Virus record (IMG/VR): IMGVR_UViG_3300007770_001196
Span: 1-44,285 of that record
Source of the DNA: a virus
DNA: 44,285 nt
Strand: one strand, 5' to 3'
This document shows, one piece after another, positions 1 through 10,348 of the stretch. Below the pieces are notes generated by a model, which saw nothing but the letters and a program-made list of their open reading frames with translations, ran no database searches and had not been told where the DNA came from. Position numbers and translations under genes: made by a program. Position 1 is the stretch's first letter, and the number at the start of each line of letters is the position of its first letter.

Positions 1-2313
1 TGTTGTACCTGTTGCATGAATATTTCCAACAACATAGTTGTCAACATATGTTCCTATCATCTCATCTCTGGTTGCGATATCATACTGATCAACAACAGGC
101 TCACCTAGTATTGCCTCATGTATTGCATTAGATGTAAGATTCTGGTTTAGCGTCTCATGATACTCCTTGCCTTCCCTGACAAGGGAACCAAACATCGTTA
201 TACTTGCACGGCCTCCGTTTACCTCTCGAATGTTGCTGTGTAGCTGGGGTGTGCATATGTTCATCCTGCTACCTGTAACAGTATAGAAGTCTTGAAAGTA
301 TGTCATTCCTATACATGCTTCAAGACCGAACACTAGCTCATCCTCTGGAAATAAAAGATATGGACCCTTTTCTTGCAGCGAGCCTGTTGACATAGAATCA
401 AATCCAATTTTATCAAATGTTGAATAAATATCTGGATGCTGTTCAAGCCTGTGGCTGCCTCCAAAGGGCCTATTAACCCTTGGGTCGATTTTAAGAAGAC
501 CCATGCTTCCTGATATTTTTTGTATTGGAAGCTGTGGATCATTGTGCTCATTTACACCTCTTATATCTTTGCCTGGATAAAAATCGTATGTATGCTGTCC
601 AAATACTGTAAATGCATCGGTATCTTTACCTCCGACGGGCTCACGACTATACGATGGATTGTCAATTCCTACCCTAAATGCATCACAAGATGTTCCTCCG
701 GGCCAATAATTAAATAAATGTGCATTTCCATTAACAAGCTTATTGTCTCCGCTCCCACCGGCCATAGTATACCCTGCACTAGAGTCTGGAACATAATGAT
801 GGCCGTGGAAGCTTGGTGCAACAACAGCGGGCTGTATTTCCATTCTAACAGATCCAGTAAACGTTCCGCTTACCAAAAAATGAGAATGCTGATTATTTAT
901 TGAGTCGACACCGACAAGAGGATCAACTGTAAATTTATGACTAAATGCAGAGCCGTTAAATGGTAAAAAGTTATAAGAAAGAACTCCAGGTGGGGAGAAA
1001 CTATCGGGATCCATGCTTAAGGGCCTTACATTTAAAACGCCAGTATTGTAAAACGTCATAACACCGCTGCATATTAAAAATCTATGGCTTCCTGACACTC
1101 CGTAGTGCGAGTCTCTTCCACCTAAGCTTGCTGTAACAGCAGTACCAGATGAGTGCGTTTTTGGTGCGTGGTCATTATTTCCACTATACTTCCCTCTTGC
1201 AAATGGCTTTCTCTGTTGCCTGTATACAAAAAATACATAATCTTGTTGTGGAACTTGATTGGCTCCATCAAGACCTTTTTCATGAACTGGCACTACACCA
1301 GATGTATTACTTCCTGTTCCATGAACCTGTCTTTGTGCCATGACAGGCAATTCAATAACAAGCTTCTCAAGCATAAATGGTGATGATATATAATCTGACA
1401 TTTTGAGACACTGACTAGACGTTGCATGATATCTTGTGTCAAATGGTGCCATTCCTGTTATAGTTGGATACCCTGCCCTTCGATAGTTCTGTGCAGGTAA
1501 GACAATATTAAGAGGATCCAGGGATGTATTTGCTTGCGAAGCCTGGTTTGGCGTAAATTGAAACGGGAAGCTAGTCGAACCAGATATCATATCATTATTG
1601 TTGGTTGCAAACTGACCTTCCGCATGCCAGGCCCAGTCATACTGTAAAGGTGTCTGTGATGCAGGATCAATATTGCCTGTATCTTCCCATCTTTTTAGAT
1701 CCCAATTATAGTATGAAAACCCAGTTATGTCACGATCTGCAAATTCACTGCTGGCAGTAACAAATTTATCTCCTCCTGCACCGTCTGAGTGTCTTGAAAA
1801 TCTTGTGCTATAGTGCGCTGTGGGTGCGTTGTGTGTGATATCAATTCTTATCTGTGTCTTATCCTTGAGCGGGCTTGAAAATCCAAGAACTTGCTCGGGT
1901 GATGTTCCTGTTAGGTAAAATGCACTTTCCGATAAATAAATTCTGCTATCAACAAACGGTGTAATTGTTTCAGGTGCGGCACTGCCAGGAATAATACTTT
2001 GAGATATCAAGCTTGATACAAACGATGTTCCGGCAGACATCGATGAAAATGTTTCAATTGTTCCGGTCAGGCCTTGTATCATTTGACTGTTTCTTGGAAG
2101 AAGCTGCGGATATAATACATTACTGCTTCCTGTAAACACTATTGTATTTGCATCATTAAATGTTGATGACATGAATCCCATTCTATCGTGATCGCCAGTT
2201 CTTCGAATGACAGGATATGACCCTGTTCTATTATCCTCTATCCTTATTTGTAACCTGGGAGGTATTCCAAGAAATCTTGTCTGTGTTCCGCTAATTATGT
2301 CAATACTGCTCAT
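1..2313 (-). CDS. Large phage structural (tail/baseplate) protein, C-terminus beyond window
   Basis: An open minus-strand frame runs from an ATG at 2313 to the left edge without a stop, giving at least 771 residues. The ATG overlaps the TGA of the preceding gene in an ATGA arrangement, and an AGGA lies about 8 bases upstream, which supports this start. The protein is rich in Ser, Gly and Thr, with many short SGS and TGS stretches and aromatic-rich segments, like the two proteins encoded before it. I do not recognise a named domain. Its place at the end of the baseplate/tail run suggests a virion component such as a tail or host-contact protein. Structural role is an inference from context and composition; the real C-terminus is not visible. 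Confidence 0.8.
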   Translation of the reverse strand, partial: MSSIDIISGTQTRFLGIPPRLQIRIEDNRTGSYPVIRRTGDHDRMGFMSSTFNDANTIVFTGSSNVLYPQLLPRNSQMIQGLTGTIETFSSMSAGTSFVSSLISQSIIPGSAAPETITPFVDSRIYLSESAFYLTGTSPEQVLGFSSPLKDKTQIRIDITHNAPTAHYSTRFSRHSDGAGGDKFVTASSEFADRDITGFSYYNWDLKRWEDTGNIDPASQTPLQYDWAWHAEGQFATNNNDMISGSTSFPFQFTPNQASQANTSLDPLNIVLPAQNYRRAGYPTITGMAPFDTRYHATSSQCLKMSDYISSPFMLEKLVIELPVMAQRQVHGTGSNTSGVVPVHEKGLDGANQVPQQDYVFFVYRQQRKPFARGKYSGNNDHAPKTHSSGTAVTASLGGRDSHYGVSGSHRFLICSGVMTFYNTGVLNVRPLSMDPDSFSPPGVLSYNFLPFNGSAFSHKFTVDPLVGVDSINNQHSHFLVSGTFTGSVRMEIQPAVVAPSFHGHHYVPDSSAGYTMAGGSGDNKLVNGNAHLFNYWPGGTSCDAFRVGIDNPSYSREPVGGKDTDAFTVFGQHTYDFYPGKDIRGVNEHNDPQLPIQKISGSMGLLKIDPRVNRPFGGSHRLEQHPDIYSTFDKIGFDSMSTGSLQEKGPYLLFPEDELVFGLEACIGMTYFQDFYTVTGSRMNICTPQLHSNIREVNGGRASITMFGSLVREGKEYHETLNQNLTSNAIHEAILGEPVVDQYDIATRDEMIGTYVDNYVVGNIHATGTT

Positions 2314-3287
2314 CTCTTCAATCCTGCAAATGCAATTGAATCAGTTCCAAGAACTGTGCTGCATCCTGTATCGCTTCCGGTTACAGATATCTCTCTAAAG
2401 ATAAACCCTGCTGTTGCAGACTTAAAACGTGTTCCATACGGACCTCGATCTCTAAAGCTACCTGATATGCTCTCTATCATTAGAGAACCGCTTGCGCCTG
2501 TTGAGTGATCATCTCCTATTGCTAGCTTTGGAAATAACCCTTGTGAATCATCAAATGGAATGACATTTGACCTAAATGATGACACAATTCCAGGCTGAAA
2601 TAGATACGCAAAGCTTCCAGATATCTGCTCATTGGAGCTGCTGGCAGGTATTGCAATAGAACCCGTCTGTATTCCTGGCAGCCTTGGACCGGATAACCCC
2701 TCAGATGACTCAAAATATGCAGACTTAGTAACTGGGCTGAATTCGATCCTTTGTGAGATCATGACACAGTCTCTATTGGCATCCTGTGTTGCGTCTGACT
2801 GTAAGGAGGCACGTATTTTATGAGACACAAACGGAGATTCTATTGACGCACCGACAAGACCTGCACGTATTGCGAGAGGCTCAATAACACCGTCCATCTG
2901 ACCTGGGTCGAGAAAAAACGGTGTTGACAGCACAACTGGATATTGCTCACCGCCTGCATCGTTAATATAATCTTCTGGATTAACCTTTCCAATTATGTCA
3001 ATAAATGGAGACGGAACTCCGTCTGGCCCTGGATCCTCATGAAGCTTTGGTTGGCCATATAGAATGGTCTTCATCTCATGACTAAATCTATCACCAGTCC
3101 CGTCAGGAAACTCTCCACCCATGATTATGGGGCTTAGGCTCTGTCTATAGTCACTAAAGTCTCTAACACTGACACCCTGCCTAAATTGATCAACAGAGTT
3201 TCCAAGAGAGCTAGAGACAGCTGTTGCACGAGATATGATCCTGTTTACATCACGTATTCCTCGATCTCTAAACGGTACAATTGCCAT
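2310..3287 (-). CDS. Phage structural protein of unknown family (325 aa)
   Basis: The frame starts at an ATG at 3287 with TGGAG about 9 bases upstream and ends in a TGA that overlaps the next start. The 325-residue product has no signal peptide or membrane segment. It has an Arg-rich N-terminus (FRDRGIRD) and a Ser/Gly-rich C-terminal half with repeated SGS and TGS motifs; FRDRG recurs near residue 280. It sits between a double-LamG tail protein and another large Ser/Gly-rich protein, with a gap of only 14 bases to the former, so a virion or baseplate role is likely. I do not recognise the family and give no function. Confidence 0.75.
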   Translation of the reverse strand: MAIVPFRDRGIRDVNRIISRATAVSSSLGNSVDQFRQGVSVRDFSDYRQSLSPIIMGGEFPDGTGDRFSHEMKTILYGQPKLHEDPGPDGVPSPFIDIIGKVNPEDYINDAGGEQYPVVLSTPFFLDPGQMDGVIEPLAIRAGLVGASIESPFVSHKIRASLQSDATQDANRDCVMISQRIEFSPVTKSAYFESSEGLSGPRLPGIQTGSIAIPASSSNEQISGSFAYLFQPGIVSSFRSNVIPFDDSQGLFPKLAIGDDHSTGASGSLMIESISGSFRDRGPYGTRFKSATAGFIFREISVTGSDTGCSTVLGTDSIAFAGLKR

Positions 3288-3301
3288 CTAACACAACTCC
3301 A

Positions 3302-6300
3302 TCACTCAGCATTTAAAAGTGCCTCGAGGACATCATCCTCAACACGCACACCTCTCGCATCAACATCTCTCTCAAATCCTTGCAGATATATCTCATCAAA
3401 TAAGTATCTAAACCTGTGTCTTTCAAGAACGTGTGACTCGATAACAAAATTAATTCCCATAAACTTTGTCTTTCTTGGAATCACCTGCTCAATTAAAGAT
3501 CCAAGCGCTGTATCAAACCACTTGAAGAAGTCAAAAAACGCCTGAACGTTTAGCTTCTTTTCAAGCCTGTTAAAGTAAACCTCTCTCATATAATCTAAAT
3601 CAGGATATGTCTCGTCAAATAGAAGATTTGGCTTTCCTAAGGCATTATCAAAAAACTCTAAAGATGAGAAAAGGCTCATGATGTCCTCATTTAATGCCTT
3701 CATTGCAGAATAGTCTATTGTAAACCTCGTATCATCATCTGGAATTTCACTTGGTGTAACATCGAATACAGGTGACGTTGTAGCATATGAGTTATCATCT
3801 AGATACGATACATCGCTATATCCTCTTACTCGCACCTTTTCATCTGACTGACCTACATCAAAGCTAGGAGATAGCATGCTATAGTAAAACGTCTCAGGTC
3901 TTATGACTGACTTATTTGTCTCAAATCCAGATGCAGAAAAGTTAATTGAATTTTGAGAAAAATCAACAAGTGCTATATCTCCAGAACCATTTGAATTTGT
4001 AACAGCCTGGTCGGTTGAACAGTCAAGTCTCAGCCTGCCAAAAGCTCCCGTCGGCTCTGTCATAAAGTTAAAGTTTGACATAGGATCACTAACGCCGAGA
4101 GACTTAAAGTTCCTTACGTGTTCGCGCCAGTCAGCATCTGACAGCCCCTTGGACCAAAATCTGATGTGACCTACCTTTCCAGCAAACTCTGTATTTAGAT
4201 TTTCAATTCCAGAGTTGACACCAACATTCAGACAGTAGTTATTTGTCGTATCTTGTGATATTGACTGTGATCCGACAACAAGAAACGGCCCTGAGCTATT
4301 GTAGCTAGACCCGTGCGCCTGAAAGAGATTTGAAGCAGGCGTGCCTACAGATGTTTCCTGGAAGAATGATGACGTGCTAAAGTATTCCTTTGCCTTTCCG
4401 AACGACTGTCTTCCACACCTAAGAAAATATGATGAGGATGACGCAGCACCTATCTCATCGCACCTATTTCTTCCAAATGACACGCTCCACTGATTTCCGT
4501 CAAATATATTCACACCTGTTAATGATAATGTGAATACTGGTTCATTAGTTGAGCCTATAGACGGTCTTACAAATAATTTTAGCCCTGATCCGCTTGATGT
4601 GACATTGTTCTGTGCACCTGAGAGAACAATCAGGTTTGATAGAACCAATCCTGATCCTGACGCTGGTGAGGTTGAACCTGTCGTGTGAATTCTAATAAGG
4701 CTCTGTGTAACAGGATACTCATTCTTTATAGGGAACTTATATATTGCCTCATATGTGAACGATCCCGACGTGAAAAAACCGTCACCTGGTTCATTTGAGA
4801 TGCCATGGAGAAACTTTCCGGCATCATCATTTATATCAAGCATTGTGCCCTTTGGCTCAGGAAATCCTGCCTCTATTCTTGAACTAGATAAGAATCCAGA
4901 TACTAAATGTGGTGTTATAAACGAGCCTGTTGAAGAACCGAATCCTTGTTGGCTTAGATCAAGAATCTCATGCTTAGGGGACCATGAAAAGCTTCCAGAA
5001 AAGTCTATCATAGAGGAAACATCGGACGTTTTCTGACGTCTGTTCTTTAAAGAGAATCGTTTTGGTCCTCCATACTCTCTTATTGAAAAAACCTTGTCAG
5101 GATTTATTCCTGCTGCTCTCATTATTGACTTAACACTATGAATTGTCCCCTTTGACTGCGCTATATCCTTTATGTTAATTAAGATTCTCTTCCATATCTG
5201 ATTTTGGATATATGAAAGAGACTCGCTAGAGAGGCTTTGATTAGTTTTAATGTTTTCTCCTCTAGAAAATTGCTCAAGAGGAGTGTTTGAATATATTGAC
5301 GGTAGATGAAATCCATAGTATTTTGCAACAAATGGCAAAAATTTATCTGTAACAGAGTCAGCACTATCATAATCAGTATGGATAACTGAAGAAAAGTGAT
5401 CAATAAACACCTTTAGTTCATCAAAAAACTTAGCCCAAATTAAAAGAAATGATGTTAATAACTGAGCTGATCCTATCTGCCCTGATCCCGGTATTGACTT
5501 TCCTAGATATGGTTCTCCTATCTGTCCATCCTCATTGTCCATTCCTTCATCTACCTGACCCTCTAAAAGATGATGTTTGGGAATAAGTCGAGTAATAAGA
5601 TTTGGATTTTCAGAATCATAGTTGCTAGCTGATGACAATAATGTTGAATTTAAATTTGCAACTTTTGAATATTCAGGAAAGAGGATTGGTGATATATTTT
5701 TATCCTCTGCTGTCATTGGATTTGTCAATGAACCTGTAAGTCTTAGACTTGCAGTGAAGTTTGTTATTGAACTATGAAGAGAGTTTCCAGAGCTATCAAT
5801 ACAAACATTATTTATTCCGTATGTTCCTGTGTAATAAGGTTCATTAAGTTTAAAATATAGCTTAAGATCATTATCAGAAAAGATATTTCTAGTTCCATAC
5901 AAGCCTTGACTTTCTGGTGTTCTAACATTGTGAAAAAATCTAAATTCATCAATTGCACCAGAAAATGTTTGCTGCGGTGTGAATATCGTCTTTTCTTCTC
6001 CAGGTAGATATCCTGTCTGGATGTTTTGAGCAGATCCAGATCCAATAGTTAAACTGCTTTGGTTTGTAAGAAGCCTTCCTGGTAGGGCAACATTAGATGA
6101 GCTAGCCACAAGAGACTGACTAACATAGATCATCAGCCTTCCCCTGTTGACTGATCTATCAAATACAGCACATATGTGATTCCACTTTCCCTTGTCTATA
6201 GATGCACTAGTTGCCAACCTAAGAGATCCTGAGCTTACTGCGAAAATCAAATCTGACGATGCCGATCCACCTGCAGACGTTCCGTCATTTCCTGCTCTAT

Positions 6301-6928
6301 CTAGATTAGATGCGCTTAGAGCTAAAAGAAATCCAAAACTGCCGTCGCCGCCTGTTGATCCTGATAGTTTTTGACATATGACCTGATTATCGCTTCCAGT
6401 TCTTGCAGGATATACATGTGCCTCTATTGAGAATGATGACATATCTACATCTAAAACTGCATCGCCTGTATTTATCTTAGAAAAGTTAGGAAACTGACTG
6501 CCTGCAGAGTCTACAACCTCTACGTGTGAGGCGCTGAACATTAGAAATCCAACATTCTTTGGGAATCTTTTTAAGACATCTTTTTCAAAACCAGTTAAAG
6601 AGTCTTCAAACTTTTCTAGCTCGTCACGGGTTCCATCAAACGGAAACTCATTTATAATTCGATCAAATGCAATATTAACTTTAGACTCTGCTGAATTGAA
6701 AAACGTGTGATTTTCAAACTTTGAATAGTCAATATCAATTTCCTGTGTCGATCTTAAGCCTGTTCCAGGAGCATCATATCTAAAAGATGACGTATTTTCA
6801 ATATTGGAATCAACCATCTTTTTTAGAGATAGATCACTTACAAATCCATGACTATCAACCTCATTTCTTGTCACTGATGGTGAAAATATCTTTGGCCTCT
6901 TTGATATTCGTGACTTACTGTTAGGCAT
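3302..6928 (-). CDS. Large baseplate/tail protein with two LamG-like domains (1208 aa)
   Basis: The 1208-residue product starts at an ATG at 6928 with AGGTG upstream. Residues about 135-365 look like a LamG/concanavalin-like jelly roll: a FSIEAHVYP strand, a KWNHICAVFD strand, and GAIDEFRFFH before the closing strand. A central part (about 430-640) carries a GTIHSVKSIMRAAGI segment followed by an IREYGG motif, typical of large-phage tail proteins. A second LamG-like region follows at about 720-930 (GSFTYEAIYKF, then VGHIRFWSKGL). The C-terminus is rich in aromatic and charged residues. LamG domains commonly bind glycans, so the protein may contact the host surface. It lies just after gp6-like and DNRLRE-like genes, roughly where T4 has gp7 and gp8, but homology to gp7 is not claimed. 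Confidence 0.85.
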   Translation of the reverse strand: MPNSKSRISKRPKIFSPSVTRNEVDSHGFVSDLSLKKMVDSNIENTSSFRYDAPGTGLRSTQEIDIDYSKFENHTFFNSAESKVNIAFDRIINEFPFDGTRDELEKFEDSLTGFEKDVLKRFPKNVGFLMFSASHVEVVDSAGSQFPNFSKINTGDAVLDVDMSSFSIEAHVYPARTGSDNQVICQKLSGSTGGDGSFGFLLALSASNLDRAGNDGTSAGGSASSDLIFAVSSGSLRLATSASIDKGKWNHICAVFDRSVNRGRLMIYVSQSLVASSSNVALPGRLLTNQSSLTIGSGSAQNIQTGYLPGEEKTIFTPQQTFSGAIDEFRFFHNVRTPESQGLYGTRNIFSDNDLKLYFKLNEPYYTGTYGINNVCIDSSGNSLHSSITNFTASLRLTGSLTNPMTAEDKNISPILFPEYSKVANLNSTLLSSASNYDSENPNLITRLIPKHHLLEGQVDEGMDNEDGQIGEPYLGKSIPGSGQIGSAQLLTSFLLIWAKFFDELKVFIDHFSSVIHTDYDSADSVTDKFLPFVAKYYGFHLPSIYSNTPLEQFSRGENIKTNQSLSSESLSYIQNQIWKRILINIKDIAQSKGTIHSVKSIMRAAGINPDKVFSIREYGGPKRFSLKNRRQKTSDVSSMIDFSGSFSWSPKHEILDLSQQGFGSSTGSFITPHLVSGFLSSSRIEAGFPEPKGTMLDINDDAGKFLHGISNEPGDGFFTSGSFTYEAIYKFPIKNEYPVTQSLIRIHTTGSTSPASGSGLVLSNLIVLSGAQNNVTSSGSGLKLFVRPSIGSTNEPVFTLSLTGVNIFDGNQWSVSFGRNRCDEIGAASSSSYFLRCGRQSFGKAKEYFSTSSFFQETSVGTPASNLFQAHGSSYNSSGPFLVVGSQSISQDTTNNYCLNVGVNSGIENLNTEFAGKVGHIRFWSKGLSDADWREHVRNFKSLGVSDPMSNFNFMTEPTGAFGRLRLDCSTDQAVTNSNGSGDIALVDFSQNSINFSASGFETNKSVIRPETFYYSMLSPSFDVGQSDEKVRVRGYSDVSYLDDNSYATTSPVFDVTPSEIPDDDTRFTIDYSAMKALNEDIMSLFSSLEFFDNALGKPNLLFDETYPDLDYMREVYFNRLEKKLNVQAFFDFFKWFDTALGSLIEQVIPRKTKFMGINFVIESHVLERHRFRYLFDEIYLQGFERDVDARGVRVEDDVLEALLNAE

Positions 6929-6941
6929 TGACTATTATCAC

Positions 6942-8477
6942 CTACTCAACTTTAAACTTTGTTGCCACGTTTGAAAATACCTGCTCAATTCCGTTATCAT
7001 TAATAAGAAAATCAAATCCGTATGTTCTTCCTGGTGATAAGCTGTCCATATAAAATTCAAAATACATTCCCTCTGAGTCTGTCGATAGTAGTGTGCCATC
7101 TTTCTCTGTATCAAATGGAATTATTATGTCGTTAGAGTCAAAGTCTTTCACCCTGTAATACATCTCTGTAAAAATTTTACTCTTAGATATTATTGGTTTC
7201 TTTACAAGAACTATGTCATCCTCTATATCCTCTGCAAACACTCTAAGCTTTACCCTTTGAGACTTCTTATATGAGGATTTAAGATTGATTATGTTAATAA
7301 ACGGGTTGCATGTCTTATCAACAAATGCAGACCTATTAACTGTGTTTATCACAAGAGATCCTGTAAAGTATCCAACAGTCTTGTCAAGAGAACTCCACGT
7401 CTCTGTAAACGTTGCAGATCCTGCATTTATTATCTCATTTCTCAGTGTTCCAGATTCAAATTCAGATATTGAAAATGTTGATGAGTACACACCGCTCATA
7501 AAGTTATTTCCAATCTTATGCTGTGATCCTGAAAATGTTCTCGAAAAGAATGTAGAGCTTCCGGTGCTTCCTGATGCTATTGTTACAAGTAGACAATTTG
7601 TTCCCGTTACCTTTGTTGCTGATACACCTGACAAGATGTCGAATCTTGACCCACGATGGAAGTTATTTAAAAATAGAGATCCAGTTACATCAAAGAAAAA
7701 AGATCTATGATGATCATGAATAGAGTCATTAAATCTTACGACTAACTTTGGTCTCTTTCTTGTATTGGTTGAGTGTCTTGATGCAAACCTCTTGACAAAT
7801 CTCGTAAAGTGATCAGTCTCCTCACTTCCTGAAAATGATAATCTGAAACCGTGATCAGGTATTTGTCCGGCTAGAGTTGCAGATACAACAGTTGTTATAT
7901 CAATAGACAGATCCTCCTCACCCACGTTGAACTCTTGACTCTTCCAAAGGTTCACAACTCCGTTTCCATCATGAAGATTGCCACTTGAGATGATGTCAAT
8001 ATCATCTGATCCTAAGAGTCCATCCTTATTAGCTCCTGACATATACCACTGGACGGCCTTGCCACCTGATATTGACGACGTGTGAAAATTACATGCATCG
8101 ATATCCTCAAATGTCACAACGTCTCTTCCAATGCCTTCATCAAATGACCTAGAAAGAGGAAACATTATTACATTAAAGTTAGAAGGCGTTGTCTGGCCTC
8201 CATATACATCATGCATCTTTAATGTGCAATTAAACGACGGATGTGTGATATCTAGTGTTGTTCCTGTAATAGCCTTAAGATGGCTTAGATCAAACTTAAT
8301 AAGAATTCTAGATATTTCAGTAGGAGCATCAGTTCCGGAAATTAAAGATTCATCATACAATTTAAATAAGTCTAACGTTCCTGCTGCGCCGACATTGGCA
8401 TCAGTCGCTCTAAACGAGCTATTAATAATTTTATTTGTGATGTATGTGTCACTGCTTGCAGAAAGAATTCTATACAT
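6942..8477 (-). CDS. Baseplate/tail protein with N-terminal DNRLRE/CBM96-like module (511 aa)
   Basis: The 511-residue product starts at an ATG at 8477 with GGAG upstream, 5 bases after the stop of the gp6-like gene. The N-terminal half has the look of the DNRLRE/CBM96 beta-sandwich family: a DTYITN opening, DANVGAAGTL, then ISRILIKFDLSHL and a late KRPKLVVRF strand at about residue 250. The second half is beta-rich with FTGS and SGSTGS motifs and no domain I can name. Its position between gp6-like and LamG genes points to a baseplate periphery or tail protein that may bind carbohydrate. Domain call moderate; role inferred. Confidence 0.75.
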   Translation of the reverse strand: MYRILSASSDTYITNKIINSSFRATDANVGAAGTLDLFKLYDESLISGTDAPTEISRILIKFDLSHLKAITGTTLDITHPSFNCTLKMHDVYGGQTTPSNFNVIMFPLSRSFDEGIGRDVVTFEDIDACNFHTSSISGGKAVQWYMSGANKDGLLGSDDIDIISSGNLHDGNGVVNLWKSQEFNVGEEDLSIDITTVVSATLAGQIPDHGFRLSFSGSEETDHFTRFVKRFASRHSTNTRKRPKLVVRFNDSIHDHHRSFFFDVTGSLFLNNFHRGSRFDILSGVSATKVTGTNCLLVTIASGSTGSSTFFSRTFSGSQHKIGNNFMSGVYSSTFSISEFESGTLRNEIINAGSATFTETWSSLDKTVGYFTGSLVINTVNRSAFVDKTCNPFINIINLKSSYKKSQRVKLRVFAEDIEDDIVLVKKPIISKSKIFTEMYYRVKDFDSNDIIIPFDTEKDGTLLSTDSEGMYFEFYMDSLSPGRTYGFDFLINDNGIEQVFSNVATKFKVE

Positions 8478-8482
8478 TTTAT

Positions 8483-10339
8483 CTACTCCGCGCTACCAAC
8501 AATGTCATCATCTGGATACTTAATCTCAAGAATTGATCCTGGCGGAACCATCAGCACACCTTTTTTTAAATTTGATGTGATGTTAAATGTCTCGCCACTG
8601 TACTCTCTTCCATCAAGATTTCCTGATTTTGAAAGAACATCAAGCGAAACATGAGACATGACACCCTCAGTGTTGAGGATAATATTTATTAGATCTGACA
8701 TTATCAGAGGTTGATCAATTTGAAAGTTTTCAATTTTTAGATATTTTTTAAGCTCAGAGTTAACCTTTTGTATAGTTAATTCCTTGTTTGCTGTAGAGTC
8801 AACAATAATTGAATACTTTATTGCGACATTTAGAATTCTTGCATCAACAATATCAATCGCATCAGATATCAACCTAAATTCATTTAAATATTCGCTTATA
8901 TTTTCCTTAAGTGTGTCTGGAGAAACTATTAAATTATTATTTGAGTCTCTGCTTATAATAGACACAATAGATGAAAGAGGATTATTTGGATTTGATCTTA
9001 TTCCAACCCTAAAGACTCTTCCAAAATTAGTAGGCATGGTATAGATTCTAGACATTAGATCTTGCTTTGTGACAATTCTAGACTGTGAGTTTCTATGAGC
9101 TAATGCGACAGCCTTGAGCTCATTAAGTGTTAGTTCAGATTCTCCACCTGATGCTTCGACAGGATTTGTTGTATATACTGTTGATCTAATTGATGAAACT
9201 GTTGATGACGGTACACCAGACGAAAACTTTGTAATTAGATTTTTAATAGACCTTAGAGATTCTGATCCTACATTATGAGATAGTCCGCCTCCTGCCCTGT
9301 ATCTAACTGTCACCTTGGTTCCCCTTGGTGACACACCCAGGGTTCTTGTCTTTAAAAGAGAGTTTGGATCAATAGAGAATCTTTTCATTGTGTTTTTAGA
9401 CCCAAATAGTGGGAGAGACACCTCGCTAGGATCTGGAATGATATCATCATCAAGAGTCGACGCATCACCTGATCCAAATCTAATTGTCGTCATTCCTGTA
9501 TTTCTACTTGTTGTAGATATAAATCTAAACGGTGCAGGTAAAAGCTCTAAATTATCAGATACGAGATCACTATCATTGCTCGTATTTATCACACTTTTAA
9601 ATACTGTGTCCTGCGTAAGTGAATCGACCTCATAGTATTCATTTCTCTCAGTGTCTGTAACAGAGATAATTTCAGTGACATTTTCAGACCCAAGAACAAT
9701 TGTTCTAAACGGCTTGTAGTCATCTCCTATTGTAAACGTTTCCTCAACGGTCTTACCTGACTTGCACAACCCTGTCAACTTAACTAGATAGCTTGTAGGT
9801 AATCCAGAAGAGTCAGCCTTATCAACAACATAAGATGCAATTAAATTTCCTGACGATGTTTTTTTTGAAAAATCTAGATCCTCACCTAACTCAAATACAA
9901 TTCCAGTGTTTGATGACACTGTCGTTCCTGTTTTGATGATGGGAAGATCTGTCGATCTTGGCCTTCGACCCTGCGCTGTTGTCTCATATCCCACCTTTAG
10001 AAAAAAATCAACATACACAGAAGCCGGTGCCGCACCTGATATCTTGACGCCTGCAGCCCTCACTAATCTTTCAACATTTTTATCTTCAACAGCTGTTTCA
10101 AGATCTAGCTCATTAAACTGGTGATCTAGATAAAATGACATGACATCACCAACATACGCAGCCATATCTAAAAACAGACCTCCCATGCTAGCTTCAGAAA
10201 AATCCTGTATTCTATCAGAGTAGTATGTTCTTGCATAGTCTAATAGCTCAGACCTAAATGAATTAAAGTCCCGATTTAGATATGATCGCGGTTTTTTCTG
10301 TATTAGCTTGTTTTTTATATTTTTAGAACTTTTAGACAT
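8483..10339 (-). CDS. Baseplate wedge protein, gp6/baseplate-J-like (618 aa)
   Basis: The product has the baseplate J-like N-terminal pattern: a YLNRDFNSFRSELLDYARTY-type helix, then MAAYVGDVMSFYLDHQ and NELDLETAVE, followed by VERLVRAAGVKISGA. In T4 the gp6 dimer is the main structural unit of the baseplate wedge, and gp25 sits at its core. A gp25-like gene lies immediately before it, with a gap of 9 bases. A length near 600 residues fits gp6 of marine T4-like phages. The start is an ATG at 10339, but the upstream bases hold no clear Shine-Dalgarno, so translation may depend on coupling to the gp25-like gene. Family call confident. Confidence 0.92.
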   Translation of the reverse strand: MSKSSKNIKNKLIQKKPRSYLNRDFNSFRSELLDYARTYYSDRIQDFSEASMGGLFLDMAAYVGDVMSFYLDHQFNELDLETAVEDKNVERLVRAAGVKISGAAPASVYVDFFLKVGYETTAQGRRPRSTDLPIIKTGTTVSSNTGIVFELGEDLDFSKKTSSGNLIASYVVDKADSSGLPTSYLVKLTGLCKSGKTVEETFTIGDDYKPFRTIVLGSENVTEIISVTDTERNEYYEVDSLTQDTVFKSVINTSNDSDLVSDNLELLPAPFRFISTTSRNTGMTTIRFGSGDASTLDDDIIPDPSEVSLPLFGSKNTMKRFSIDPNSLLKTRTLGVSPRGTKVTVRYRAGGGLSHNVGSESLRSIKNLITKFSSGVPSSTVSSIRSTVYTTNPVEASGGESELTLNELKAVALAHRNSQSRIVTKQDLMSRIYTMPTNFGRVFRVGIRSNPNNPLSSIVSIISRDSNNNLIVSPDTLKENISEYLNEFRLISDAIDIVDARILNVAIKYSIIVDSTANKELTIQKVNSELKKYLKIENFQIDQPLIMSDLINIILNTEGVMSHVSLDVLSKSGNLDGREYSGETFNITSNLKKGVLMVPPGSILEIKYPDDDIVGSAE

Positions 10340-10348
10340 CTTATATCA

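Noticed and set aside
7285-7710. Open plus-strand frame of 141 codons opposite the DNRLRE-like protein gene
   Set aside because: Antisense shadow without motif support.
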